The notes beneath the pieces are model-generated. The model had not been told where the DNA came from. It worked only from the letters and a program-made list of their open reading frames with translations, and did no database searches. From JAFGUB01 sp050305515 (GTDB taxonomy: Bacteria; Campylobacterota; Campylobacteria; Campylobacterales; Sulfurimonadaceae): DNA of 64,000 bases. The position numbers and the translations under genes are program-made. The stretch is taken from assembly GCA_050305515.1 (NCBI GenBank), contig JBNLFL010000010.1, positions 1-64,000 on the forward strand, read 5' to 3'. This document shows positions 17,027-26,279 of this stretch, one piece after another. Position 1 is the stretch's first letter. Every line of letters begins with the position of its first letter.

Positions 17027-20000
17027 ATGTGATACCTTTTTGGCAGGTGGAGCTCGCACCCTTCCACTCCAATGTCCATTCTGGCATGATAAACTTCGCT
17101 TAAGAGTGCATTGAAGATGTAGAAGGTATCACTGATATTTTGCACCTCTTTGGAGTGAATGTCATGGCTTGATTCGAGTTTGAGAATTTGTTGGCAGAGC
17201 GAGTCCTGGGCATTGGTACTCAAACGTACTACCGCCATGCCGTCATCATTTTTGATCTCAATTTTTAAAGTAACGTTTTTTATGAGTGACGCATTCATCA
17301 TTCTGATAAACAGCATCATCAGCAGCATGATAAGCTGGGAAATCTGACCGTTTTTATCAAACACTTCAACATGCTGATCACCAAGGACTTCAATTTTCAC
17401 TTCACTGCTCCTGACATTTCCGACGAGTAGGGCTATCCGTTCAAAAGCACCGAAAAGGTTGATGTTTTCATCTTTTTGCATACCAAAATAGCGTTTCAGG
17501 AATGTCAGCGTTTCCAGAATTTCGTCTTTGTCATGAGAGAACTGGGTCATAAGCCTAATGGAATTGTTCCCATCGACATTGGCAATTTCCAATATGGACT
17601 TATAGTTTTGATAGATTTTATTAAGCGGTCGGCGAATCTCTTCGACAATTTGACGTGCAAAAAGGTCATTACCAAAGATAGCATTGAACTGGTGGATAAT
17701 GCGCGAACTGCTGACTTTGCTCTGTATTTCGTTTGAAAGCGCATTTTGAAGTTTTACCTTGGATGCAATAATTTGCGAAATATCGGTTAGTGTTACGACA
17801 AAACTCTTTTCATCGCCGTCAAGCATACTTGCCATGATATGAAAGGTATGGGTTACTCCCTTTTTTATAATATCGACTTTTAAGTCGCTGCGCCCGCTGA
17901 CCATGATCAGTTCAAGCCAGTTTGAACCCTCTTTTTTGTCATAGATATACCCCTCTTCATTGTTCTTTTCAAAAAAGTCGCAAATACAGTTGTGATCTTT
18001 TTTAAACTCGTTTAATGATTTATAGTCGGAAAAGAATTTGAAAAATGCTCCGTTGGCAGAGTGTAATTCTCTGCCATTGGTGACAATGACAATATTGGTC
18101 TCGGTATCGAGAACCCCCTTGATAAAATTGTATTGCATGTCAAGTTCTTCTTTAAGAATACCAAGTTCGTTGGTTTTGTCTTCGAGGAAGTTCTTTTGCA
18201 GGTTCTGTTTTTCATACAGTGCGCGAATCTCCGCGTAGGCGGTTTGCAGCTCTTCATTGGTCGACTGGAGCTCTTCATTGGTGGTTTCGAGCTCTTCGTT
18301 GGAAGCCTGAAGCTCTTCGTTTGAGGATTGGAGCTCTTCGTTTGAGGTTTCAAGCTCCTCGACAACCGTTTGCAGGTGTTCCCGTGTTGCCAGAAGTTCC
18401 TGCTCGAGTCGCATAATGTAGGCGTTGTCACTTTCGACAGGCCGGAGCTTGGGTGTTTCGTCTTGGACTTCACTGCTTTCGAAACAGAGCAAAAAGTAGA
18501 GATAGTGACCGACATAGCCTTCAAGCGGAGTTAATTTTATTGTAATCATCTCGTTGTCGAGAACGCGTTCCGTAATAGCCGGAAATTCGATTATGGTATC
18601 GCTTTTATTCGCTTTATAGACGAGCGAACGCACTTCGAGGGAGACCTTTTCAGGCAGCATCTTCAAAATGTTGTTATGCAGCTCCCCGGAAGGAAACTTA
18701 AGCATATCATTCATATTGCCTTTGATGTAATGGACATTGAAATCATTATCTATGACGACACATTTTGACTCGTAATATTCAAAGAGCGTATCTTTGATTG
18801 CCTGTTCGAGAGTGCTTCCACGCCGTTTCTGCTTGACGGCGGTGGAAGGTTTGATGTATTTTCCCGCATTAAGCATTTGCGGATAGAGCAGTTTTTTTGA
18901 TTCGGCAGTTGTACGGGTTTGAAAAATCTTCGCTTTGGGATCAAGCGTTGCAAAGAGATCGGTATGGATGCCGACGGATTCCGATTTTCCCAAAAAGAGC
19001 AGGGCATGTTGTTTAAGAGAGTAGGCAAAAGTCGTGAATATCTTCTTTTGCAGTTCCGTCTCAAAATAGATCAGCATGTTCCTGCATGTAATCAGATCGA
19101 GATTGACAAAAGGGGGATCAATGGTAATGTCGTGACGGGAAAAGATGACGCGCTCTTTGAGTTGGGGTTTGACTTCGAACTCGTTACCTCTTTGATTAAA
19201 ATAACGTTTGAGCCGTTCGGGAGAAATATTTGATACGGTGACTTCGGGAAAGACTCCTTCGCGGGCTTTTTGCACTGCTTCTTCATCAATATCCGTAGCA
19301 AAGATCTTGATATGTTTTGTTCCATGGGAACCGATGATCTCATCCAGAAGGATGGCGATGGAGTAGGCCTCTTCCCCGGTAGAACATGCCGAGATCCAGA
19401 CACGAAACTGATCGTTGTCACCGTGCTCTTTCACATAGATTTCAAGTTGTTGTTTTAACAGTGCAAACGCTTCGGTATCCCGGAAGAAAGCCGTTACACC
19501 GATAAGCATGTCTTTATAAAGCAGTTCGACCTCTTCAAGGTTTTCCTTGAGGTACGTGATGTAATTGGTGAGTGTCGTCGCTTTGATAGCGGCCATACGC
19601 CGTTCGATACGGCGGGTAATGGTACTTTTTTTGTATTGGCTGAAATCGATATTGAAACGGTGTCGCAGAATTTCGAAAATGATATTGAACTCATCATCTT
19701 CCGCTTTTTCAACCCGTAGCGAATTGGGATAGCGCAGCAGATGGATGATCTCTTTGGCGATTTCTTCGGCCGGGAGAATGTAATCAACGCTTTTGGTCTG
19801 GATGGCTGAGGCGGGCATACCGTCATATTTTGCCTGTTCCGGTTTTTGGGCAATGGCAATACCGCCTTCGGCCCTGATGGCCCGTACTCCCTGCGAACCG
19901 TCAGTCCCGGTTCCCGAGAGAATGACACCGACGGCATGTTCATTTTTTTCCTGTGCGAGCGAGATGAAAAATTTGTCAACGGAAGGTTTGGGACCGATCC

Positions 20001-20322
20001 AGCGATCAAGAGGTTTTTCAAGATGAAAGAGGCCGTTTACCAAAATGACATCGCGGTCCGGAGGCGTGATATAAACGGTATTGGCTTTGGGGAGCAGTCC
20101 GCTCTGGATCTCAAGGACATCAAACGTTGTTTCCCGTGCCAGAAGATCACGCATCATGCTTTTGTGTGTGGGACTGAGATGCTGGACGACGACATAGGCG
20201 ATATTGTCATGATCGGGAGGCAGGTTGGATAAAAAGAGCTGCAACGCCTCAAGACCGCCGGCACTGGCACCGAGTCCAACAATGACCAGAGGATGTTTGC
20301 TTTCTATGGATTTTTGAGCCAT
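17023..20322 (-). CDS. CheB-CheR-PAS fusion with degenerate kinase-like tail
   Basis: About 1099 residues. The CheB methylesterase domain has its catalytic residues Ser20 (GASAGG), His48 (VVQHL) and Asp141 (GTGTDG), but no receiver domain precedes it. CheR follows with CRNMLIYF and SACSTGEEAYS. A heptad coiled coil built on SNEELQ repeats joins to a PAS domain. The tail (about 890 onward) resembles a histidine kinase core: IVEEIRRPLNKI aligns with the HQWRQPLN box of other kinases here, but the phospho-accepting His is Glu and no GxGxG ATP lid is seen. The ATG at 20322 has GGAGT five bases upstream; a 5'-extended frame to 20355 exists but lacks this. Confidence 0.9.
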   Translation of the reverse strand: MAQKSIESKHPLVIVGLGASAGGLEALQLFLSNLPPDHDNIAYVVVQHLSPTHKSMMRDLLARETTFDVLEIQSGLLPKANTVYITPPDRDVILVNGLFHLEKPLDRWIGPKPSVDKFFISLAQEKNEHAVGVILSGTGTDGSQGVRAIRAEGGIAIAQKPEQAKYDGMPASAIQTKSVDYILPAEEIAKEIIHLLRYPNSLRVEKAEDDEFNIIFEILRHRFNIDFSQYKKSTITRRIERRMAAIKATTLTNYITYLKENLEEVELLYKDMLIGVTAFFRDTEAFALLKQQLEIYVKEHGDNDQFRVWISACSTGEEAYSIAILLDEIIGSHGTKHIKIFATDIDEEAVQKAREGVFPEVTVSNISPERLKRYFNQRGNEFEVKPQLKERVIFSRHDITIDPPFVNLDLITCRNMLIYFETELQKKIFTTFAYSLKQHALLFLGKSESVGIHTDLFATLDPKAKIFQTRTTAESKKLLYPQMLNAGKYIKPSTAVKQKRRGSTLEQAIKDTLFEYYESKCVVIDNDFNVHYIKGNMNDMLKFPSGELHNNILKMLPEKVSLEVRSLVYKANKSDTIIEFPAITERVLDNEMITIKLTPLEGYVGHYLYFLLCFESSEVQDETPKLRPVESDNAYIMRLEQELLATREHLQTVVEELETSNEELQSSNEELQASNEELETTNEELQSTNEELQTAYAEIRALYEKQNLQKNFLEDKTNELGILKEELDMQYNFIKGVLDTETNIVIVTNGRELHSANGAFFKFFSDYKSLNEFKKDHNCICDFFEKNNEEGYIYDKKEGSNWLELIMVSGRSDLKVDIIKKGVTHTFHIMASMLDGDEKSFVVTLTDISQIIASKVKLQNALSNEIQSKVSSSRIIHQFNAIFGNDLFARQIVEEIRRPLNKIYQNYKSILEIANVDGNNSIRLMTQFSHDKDEILETLTFLKRYFGMQKDENINLFGAFERIALLVGNVRSSEVKIEVLGDQHVEVFDKNGQISQLIMLLMMLFIRMMNASLIKNVTLKIEIKNDDGMAVVRLSTNAQDSLCQQILKLESSHDIHSKEVQNISDTFYIFNALLSEVYHARMDIGVEGCELHLPKRYHI
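18241..18360 (-). repeat. Heptad repeat tract (SNEELQ-type coiled coil)
   Basis: About six successive 21-base units, each encoding a variant of S/T-N-E-E-L-Q/E plus one residue, inside the CheB-CheR-PAS gene. This is the coiled-coil linker found in such fusions. The near-identical units (gctcttcgtt on the + strand) make the tract liable to slippage in whole heptads. Confidence 0.85.
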
Positions 20323-20353
20323 GTCTACTCCAAACAATGATAAATAATAAGGC

Positions 20354-20359
20354 ATTATA
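20354..20359 (-). promoter_or_regulatory. -10 box of the cheB-cheR gene
   Basis: TATAAT on the minus strand, about 32 bases before the chosen start codon and just past the stop of the upstream FAHD gene. No recognisable -35 box is present, which is common in Campylobacterota promoters. Confidence 0.4.
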
Positions 20360-20370
20360 GCCGAACCAAC

Positions 20371-21027
20371 TCAGATGTCGGTATACTCCTGGATAAAACG
20401 GGCATTTGTACCGGGAGTATTCTGTACGATCCATGAGCTTTCGAGCAACAGGCTGCGTCCTGCATAAATACGTCCGACAAACCGTTCTCCCGGCGCATAG
20501 GTCCCTACGCCTTTGGGCGTGCCGCTCATGATGACATCGCCGTCTTCAAGATGCATGAAACTCTTGATCTCATCCAGTATGCGCTGGGGTTTGTGTATCA
20601 TCAGGGCATAGTCGGCATGCTGAATGAGAGTGTCGTTTACATGTAAGGTCATTCGCAGTTTTTCAGGGCTTACATGTAAGGGTACAAATGCACTTAGTAC
20701 CGCCGAGCCGTCGAACGCTTTGGCACGTTCCCACGGCAGTCCTTTTAGTTTCAGGTAGTTCTGAATGCCTGCGCGGGTCAGGTCGAGTCCGAAGCCCACG
20801 CCGGCGAGTTCTCCTTCGAGAACAAGAAAGCAGATTTCACCCTCGAACCTCGTATCGGGCGCATCATAGACGAGCGTGTCGGTTATGGCGGAATTTGGCT
20901 TATTGAAGAGTACCATCGATTCGGGCATCTCGTTGCCGAGCTCTTCAATGTGTTCGACATAGTTACGGCCGATGCAGACGACTTTGGAAGGTGTCAGTAA
21001 GCGATTGTCAACATGGATTGAATTCAT
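20371..21027 (-). CDS. Fumarylacetoacetate hydrolase (FAHD) family enzyme
   Basis: A 218-residue single-domain FAHD protein. It shows CIGRNYVEHIEELG near the N-terminus, FNKPNSAI, the metal-binding E-x-E pair in FEGEICF, GFGLDLTRAGIQ, and MSGTPKGVG towards the C-terminus. Bacterial members act as acylpyruvate hydrolases or oxaloacetate decarboxylases; the exact substrate is open. It carries two copies of TTACATGTAA 33 bases apart, both read as LHV. No ribosome site precedes the ATG; a TACAAT lies seven bases before it, so a leaderless message is possible. Confidence 0.9.
   Translation of the reverse strand: MNSIHVDNRLLTPSKVVCIGRNYVEHIEELGNEMPESMVLFNKPNSAITDTLVYDAPDTRFEGEICFLVLEGELAGVGFGLDLTRAGIQNYLKLKGLPWERAKAFDGSAVLSAFVPLHVSPEKLRMTLHVNDTLIQHADYALMIHKPQRILDEIKSFMHLEDGDVIMSGTPKGVGTYAPGERFVGRIYAGRSLLLESSWIVQNTPGTNARFIQEYTDI
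20637..20679. repeat. Pair of TTACATGTAA palindromes 33 bp apart
   Basis: Two exact copies at 20637-20646 and 20670-20679, both followed by GG, in the same reading phase of the FAHD gene and about three helical turns apart. It is the closest pair in the window. Confidence 0.95.
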
Positions 21028-21034
21028 GGTTGCT

Positions 21035-21040
21035 ATTGTA
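21035..21040 (-). promoter_or_regulatory. -10-like box seven bases before the FAHD start
   Basis: TACAAT on the minus strand, seven bases upstream of the start ATG, with no ribosome site between. If it is the real -10 box, transcription would begin at or next to the ATG. Confidence 0.35.
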
Positions 21041-21101
21041 CCTCAAGTAAAATGATTGCGTCGAATGCAGTAAGTCTTATAGAATATTAATAATTACAGG
21101 T

Positions 21102-21107
21102 TATAAT
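21102..21107 (+). promoter_or_regulatory. -10 box of the heme-type GGDEF-EAL gene
   Basis: TATAAT in an AT-rich stretch 35 bases before the start codon of the gene at 21143. No clear -35 box is present. Confidence 0.45.
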
Positions 21108-21142
21108 ATACGACTTATTTTTTAGGGTAAAGTCAACAAAAA

Positions 21143-23680
21143 ATGCGTACACTCAAAAGCTATTTTAAAATTCAGATCATTATTATTTCCGCCATTTTGT
21201 TCATCTGTTTCTATCTCTTCTCCAACTATCTCTTCTCAACCATTACCCAGCAGGAAAACGACCGTATTGCCGATGCGATTTCCGAACAGGTCTTTGCGTC
21301 GATGTATCAGGTGATGCGCAAGGGATGGGCGCGCGAAGATCTGCGCGATTTCCTGATGTCGCTCGAACACTCGTTTGACAAGGCGTCGCATAAAGTCGAG
21401 ATCTATCGCAGTACGACGGTCGAAGCGCGTTTCGGAGTCATCAAGCAGGGAACAATCAGCCCTGAAGTGGCACAGGTCATGAAAAACGGCGACATTATGA
21501 AATACGCCGATGCGGGCATTCTTCACACGCTTACGCCTATCCGGGCCAAAAACGAATGTCTCGCATGTCATACGAATGCCAGGGAAAATGACGTCCTTGG
21601 TGTTATTGCTGTGGCCTATGACGGCAGGGAGAGCGCCCGCTACAGCCAACAGCAGTTCCTGCTGATGTCGCTGCTGCTCTTTCCATTGATTCTCTTCATT
21701 GCCTATCTCCTGGCGCGGAACGGGTTTGAACGTATCTCACGTTTTTTTGAGAAGTTTCAGGAGAAGATCCGCAGTGTCAACAGCGTCAAGGCGTTTAAGA
21801 CGATGGATATCAAGGAGATCAACAGCGGTTTTGACGAAATCGATGCCGTGGTCAACGAGTTCGATGCCCTTGCGTACAAGCTCAAAGAGATCGCCGTGGA
21901 CAAGGAGATTCTGGAGTTTGAAGTCAAACTGCTCGACAAGTTCATCATTACCTCGGATGTGGTGCGTGACTGGAAAGAACACATAAAAGTCCTGCTGCAT
22001 GATATTAACACCGTCATGCCGGTTTACTCTCTTGTGACAATTTTTGAATCCAAAGAGGGGCTCTACGAGATCGAGATTTTCTGGGCCGGAAAACCCGGTG
22101 ATGACTGTAAGGTACACATGGAAGAAGCCGCGCAGCAGATGATCCGCAAACATCCCATGATCAACATGCGGGCGCAGTCTGTCATCCATAACATCTGCAA
22201 TGAAGAGTACTGCCTGACAGGACTCGACCGTGACGGCATCGATCACGAATCCAAATCACTGCTGCTTGACGCTCCGAAAATCGGCGGTATCGTAGGGCTT
22301 GGGCTTCAGACAAAGCTTTCGCGCGACAGTGTCTTCTCCATCGTGATCGATTCGGTACTGACGACACTCATCAACCTGGTCGGTTCCATTAAGGCGATCA
22401 ACAAATATACGGACACACTGGAGTATTATGCCACGCGCGATCCCCTGACGGGTCTGTTCAATCAGCGGGTTTTTCGTGATCTGCTCGGCTACGAGATCAA
22501 GCGTGCCAAACGTCACGAGCACAGTTTTGGTCTGCTGGTGATTGACTGCGATAACTTCAAACCTATTAATGACACGTACGGACACAGTTTTGGGGATAGA
22601 TTCCTGCAGGAGTTTGCGCATCTGTTGCAAAAGACCAAGCGCGACGAAGACATGCTCGCGCGCTACGGCGGAGATGAATTTACGCTGATTATCCCTGAAA
22701 GTGGCGAAGGTGAGGTCTATACCATTGCCAGACGAATTCAGAATGCTGTTGATGGCTTTGAATTGAGTGCTCCCGATGGGACGCTGGTGCATGTCACAGT
22801 CTCTATCGGTATCGCAATCTATCCGGATCATGCGCAGAATAAAAATGATCTTTTCAATATTGCCGATCATATGATGTACCGCGGCAAAGAAGAGGGCAAA
22901 CATGCCATCCGCTCACCTCTGAGCGAAGAGATACAGAGCATTCAGAACGAAAACAGCGACAAGGCGCTGCTGGTGCTTGATGCTATCAAAAATCAGCGCA
23001 TCGTGGCGCATTTTCAGCCCATTATGCGCCTGCATGATGACCAGATCGTCATTCATGAACTCCTGATGCGTATTGATATTGAAAACATGATGTTTGCAGC
23101 AGGGCATTTTATTGAAAAAGCGGAAGCCCTCGGGGTGATACACCAGATGGATTACATTGTCATCGAAAAAGCGTTTGCTCAGACGGCGCGCGACGGTTAT
23201 GAGGGAACGCTCTTTATCAACCTTTCACCCAAAGCACTGATTGTCAGCGAGTTTATCGACAAGATCAACATGCTGGTACATCAGTACGGACTTCAAAAAA
23301 GCAATATCGTTTTCGAGATCACCGAGCGTGAAACCGTCAAGAGTTTTGCCCTGCTGGAGCGTTTTGTGCAGAATCTCAAGCTCGAAGGGTATCGTTTTGC
23401 CATTGATGATTTCGGATCAGGCTTTTCATCCTTTCATTACATCAAAAAGTTCCCGATCGACTTTATCAAGATCGACGGCGAGTTTATCATCAATATGGAA
23501 CATGATCATAAGGATTTCGCTTTTGTCAAAAGCATTGTCTCTCTGGCCAAAGAGCTGGAGGTCAAGACTGTGGCGGAGTTTGTCGAAACCGAATCCCAGC
23601 TTGAACTGCTGCGGAAAATCGGTATCGATTATGTTCAGGGCTATCACATCGGCAAACCGGCTGCCGCGTTTACACGCTAG
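21143..23680 (+). CDS. GGDEF-EAL protein with periplasmic CXXCH sensor domain
   Basis: An 845-residue membrane protein: a helix at about 10-32, a periplasmic domain with a c-type heme motif CLACH at 139-143, a second helix at about 172-192, a HAMP-like or coiled region, an uncharacterised 150-residue segment, a GGDEF domain (intact, about 509-513) and an EAL domain with ELL in place of EAL, DDFGSGFSS and IKIDGEF intact. The periplasmic part resembles the DUF3365/Tll0287-like heme sensors. It probably couples redox state or a diatomic gas to c-di-GMP. It converges on and overlaps the NDH-2 gene by four bases. Confidence 0.88.
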   Translation: MRTLKSYFKIQIIIISAILFICFYLFSNYLFSTITQQENDRIADAISEQVFASMYQVMRKGWAREDLRDFLMSLEHSFDKASHKVEIYRSTTVEARFGVIKQGTISPEVAQVMKNGDIMKYADAGILHTLTPIRAKNECLACHTNARENDVLGVIAVAYDGRESARYSQQQFLLMSLLLFPLILFIAYLLARNGFERISRFFEKFQEKIRSVNSVKAFKTMDIKEINSGFDEIDAVVNEFDALAYKLKEIAVDKEILEFEVKLLDKFIITSDVVRDWKEHIKVLLHDINTVMPVYSLVTIFESKEGLYEIEIFWAGKPGDDCKVHMEEAAQQMIRKHPMINMRAQSVIHNICNEEYCLTGLDRDGIDHESKSLLLDAPKIGGIVGLGLQTKLSRDSVFSIVIDSVLTTLINLVGSIKAINKYTDTLEYYATRDPLTGLFNQRVFRDLLGYEIKRAKRHEHSFGLLVIDCDNFKPINDTYGHSFGDRFLQEFAHLLQKTKRDEDMLARYGGDEFTLIIPESGEGEVYTIARRIQNAVDGFELSAPDGTLVHVTVSIGIAIYPDHAQNKNDLFNIADHMMYRGKEEGKHAIRSPLSEEIQSIQNENSDKALLVLDAIKNQRIVAHFQPIMRLHDDQIVIHELLMRIDIENMMFAAGHFIEKAEALGVIHQMDYIVIEKAFAQTARDGYEGTLFINLSPKALIVSEFIDKINMLVHQYGLQKSNIVFEITERETVKSFALLERFVQNLKLEGYRFAIDDFGSGFSSFHYIKKFPIDFIKIDGEFIINMEHDHKDFAFVKSIVSLAKELEVKTVAEFVETESQLELLRKIGIDYVQGYHIGKPAAAFTR

Positions 23681-24882
23681 CGTTTCGGTATGGCACTGCG
23701 GATTTTGAAGCCGGTGTTGACGCGCAGTTTCAGTCCGGCTGCATAAATGGTTGTAATGAGTTTTTTCAGCCAGTATGCCGTGGTGCCGCGCACTTTGATG
23801 ATGCTGAAAAGTTCTCCCACGGCATACGTGCCGCCAAGCGCGACAAAAAGTCCCTGAATCGAAGCATTAAAAGGTTTAATGCGACGTTTTCCCATGTGGG
23901 CGGCAAGTGCTTTGGCGACGTATTCGGCGCTGCGTTCCGCAGTTTGGGCGGTTGGCGGCAGCAGAGCGCCTTTGGCATCGCGTATCTCCACACAGTCGCC
24001 GATGGCGAAAACATTCTCGCGGCCGTTTACATGTAAGAAAGGATCGGTTATAAACTGACCGATGCGGTTGCTTTGCGGCTGATGGGAATAGGAGAGCTGC
24101 GGTACCGTAATGCCTCCGGTAAAGATCATAAAGAAAAACTCCAGTTTTCGGCCGTCTTTAAAGGTGATCTCATGCGGCGCGACGCTTTCGATAAAAGCAT
24201 CGGTCATGATGATGATGCCCAGTTCCTGAAGCCTTTTTTGGGTGTTTTCAATAATATAGGAACTCATCCCCGGCAAAATCGTACTGCTGGCATCGATAAG
24301 ATAAATTTTGATTTCGCGGGTGCTCGCACCGATGCTCTTGGCATGTTTTTTGATGACGTCGGCCATCTCCGCTGCGATTTCGACACCGCTCAGACCCGCG
24401 CCGCCTATAGCGATGTTGTACTCACCGTGAACGCTCTGGGGCGCTTCGATCTTCTCATAGAGCAGTTTTTCAAACGCGGTGCGAAAGTTGAAAGCGCGCT
24501 GGAGCTTCTTGACGCCATAGCTGTTCTCGCGCAGCCCCGGAATGAAACTGTAGAAATTGGTTTCGGCGCCAACGGCAATGATGAGATAGTCGTAGGTGTA
24601 TGTACCGTTGTCGCCTAGGAGCAGGTGGGTATCGAAGTCGATTGTATGAATGTGCTCCTGAACAAAAGTGACCGGAGTCCTGAAGCCCAGTGCCCAGTTG
24701 GTCAGATCGATCGCCACATCATGCAGGTCAAAACGTCCCGCGATGTAACCGTACGCTTCGGTCTGGAGGTAGTGGTAGGGGTGCTGATCGATCAGCATGA
24801 TTTCCAGATGCGGATGGTTGACAAGGTTTTCAACCGCGCGCAATCCGCCGTATCCCGCGCCGAGAACAACGACTTTTTTCAT
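23677..24882 (-). CDS. Type II NADH:quinone dehydrogenase (NDH-2)-like flavoprotein
   Basis: About 401 residues. The FAD-binding GxGxxG is in VVVLGAGYGGLRA at the N-terminus, the NADH-binding GxGxxG in IAIGGAGLSGVE in the middle, and VFAIGDCVE plus PPTAQTAERSA at the C-terminus. This peripheral enzyme would oxidise NADH and reduce the quinone pool without pumping protons. I chose the ATG at 24882 (MKKVVVLG); the open frame runs on to 25029 but without family similarity, and through the neighbouring gene. A C-terminal amphipathic basic segment could bind the membrane. Confidence 0.88.
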   Translation of the reverse strand: MKKVVVLGAGYGGLRAVENLVNHPHLEIMLIDQHPYHYLQTEAYGYIAGRFDLHDVAIDLTNWALGFRTPVTFVQEHIHTIDFDTHLLLGDNGTYTYDYLIIAVGAETNFYSFIPGLRENSYGVKKLQRAFNFRTAFEKLLYEKIEAPQSVHGEYNIAIGGAGLSGVEIAAEMADVIKKHAKSIGASTREIKIYLIDASSTILPGMSSYIIENTQKRLQELGIIIMTDAFIESVAPHEITFKDGRKLEFFFMIFTGGITVPQLSYSHQPQSNRIGQFITDPFLHVNGRENVFAIGDCVEIRDAKGALLPPTAQTAERSAEYVAKALAAHMGKRRIKPFNASIQGLFVALGGTYAVGELFSIIKVRGTTAYWLKKLITTIYAAGLKLRVNTGFKIRSAIPKR

Positions 24883-24943
24883 AGTGAATACTTTTTCAGA
24901 AAATTTTCGCGGCATTATGGCGCAAAAGAGATTAGAGGAAGAT

Positions 24944-26191
24944 TCAGAAGTTTCCCGCAGCGCTTGAGCCCGAGAGATGCCCGCTGGCAAAAGACCATTG
25001 AAGGTTATAGCCCCCGCAGGGACCATCAAGGTCCATCACCTCGCCGCAAAAGTACAGCCCCTGCACCAAACGGCTCTGCATCGTTTCGGGATCGATCTGT
25101 TTGAGCGACACCCCGCCGCGGGTGATCATGGCCATTTTGAAGCCCTCATGCCCCGTTACATGTAAAGGGGTCCATGCCAGCAGTTTTATGAGCGCATCGC
25201 GCATACGCCCTTCGAGTTTGCCAAAAGCGAGCGTCGCATCCGCGCCGGAGAGTTGGCAGAGCTCTTGGGCGAGACTTTCGGGAAGCAGGGTTAGCAGCAG
25301 CTCTAGCGTGCTGCGGTGCGGATTGTCAGCACTCTCTTTTTTCAGATGGAGGCGCACCTCCTCTTCGTTCATGCCTTTGGTGAAGTTCAGCAGAATCGGC
25401 ACCTCAGCGTGCTTTTCAAGCAGCGGGGTGAGCTCGCGGGCGACATCGAGCACCACGGGGCCGCGGATACCGTTTTTGGTGAAGATGAGATCTCCGACGG
25501 TTGTGATCTTTTTGGCTTTGGGAAGGTCGATGCGGATATGCACTTTTGGAAGGGTGTCGGCACGGCATGACGCAACCCAGGTCTCTTTTACATGTAAAGG
25601 CATCATCGCCGGATAGAGCGTGGTGATCGTGTGTCCGCACTGCCCGGCCAGCCCATAACCGTCACCTTCCGCACCCAGCTGCGGATACCCCATGCCGCCG
25701 GTGGCGATGATGATGCGCGGAGCCTTGAACGTGGCACTTTGAGTAGTGACACCACTGAGGATGTCGGCATCAAAAAGAAGCTTCTCTACGCGCTGCGAGC
25801 AGAGCAGGGTGATGCCAAGTTTTGCCATTTCGGCTTCGAGCGCGGCAATGATGGTCATGGCACTGTGGCTTTTGGGAAAGACGCGGTAGCCATCAGGTGC
25901 ATGGCTCTCGACGCCGATTGCCTCAAAAAATGCCATCAGCGCCTTATGGTCAAACTGCTCGAGTGCCCGTGTCATAAAGCGTCCCTGTTTTCCGAAACGC
26001 TCCATAAAGGGAACGTTCTCAAGCGTATTGGTAAGATTGCAGCGGCCGCCGCCAGTGGCTTTGAGTTTGGCCGCGGGACGGGCGAGCTTTTCAAGCAGCA
26101 GCACCGTTCTTCCCTGACGCGCCGCCGCAATTGCGGCCATCATTCCCGCAGCCCCCGCACCGATGACGATAATGTCGTAAGAAGTTTGCAT
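24944..26191 (-). CDS. HI0933/YhiN-family FAD-dependent oxidoreductase
   Basis: About 415 residues: FAD-binding IIVIGAGAAGMMAA, the family-specific LKATGGGRCNLTN, and the C-terminal GLYFCGEVMDLDGPCGGYNLQ. The family (HI0933, YhiN, BaiN-like) has poorly defined substrates. Two ATGs compete: 26200 (MPLMQTS) and 26191 (MQTSYD). I chose the second because a TATAAT lies seven bases before it and overlaps the first ATG; neither has a ribosome site. It contains two TTACATGTAA copies, both read as LHV. Confidence 0.85.
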   Translation of the reverse strand: MQTSYDIIVIGAGAAGMMAAIAAARQGRTVLLLEKLARPAAKLKATGGGRCNLTNTLENVPFMERFGKQGRFMTRALEQFDHKALMAFFEAIGVESHAPDGYRVFPKSHSAMTIIAALEAEMAKLGITLLCSQRVEKLLFDADILSGVTTQSATFKAPRIIIATGGMGYPQLGAEGDGYGLAGQCGHTITTLYPAMMPLHVKETWVASCRADTLPKVHIRIDLPKAKKITTVGDLIFTKNGIRGPVVLDVARELTPLLEKHAEVPILLNFTKGMNEEEVRLHLKKESADNPHRSTLELLLTLLPESLAQELCQLSGADATLAFGKLEGRMRDALIKLLAWTPLHVTGHEGFKMAMITRGGVSLKQIDPETMQSRLVQGLYFCGEVMDLDGPCGGYNLQWSFASGHLSGSSAAGNF

Positions 26192-26198
26192 GAGTGGC

Positions 26199-26204
26199 AT
26201 TATA
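26199..26204 (-). promoter_or_regulatory. -10 box immediately before the HI0933-like gene
   Basis: Perfect TATAAT on the minus strand, seven bases before the ATG at 26191. It would put the transcript start at the ATG, implying a leaderless message. Confidence 0.4.
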
Positions 26205-26258
26205 GGGAATTTTAGAAAAAACACCGCCTTGGAAAAAAAGTATGCGGGATAATATACT

Positions 26259-26276
26259 GCAGCAGTGATCTGCTGC
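26259..26276. other. Perfect hairpin GCAGCAG-TGAT-CTGCTGC
   Basis: A 7-bp perfect inverted repeat with a four-base loop in the gap between the HI0933-like gene and the AT-rich island. No T-run follows on either strand, so it is not a typical terminator. It may be an operator or a junction scar. Confidence 0.4.
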
Positions 26277-26279
26277 TGA

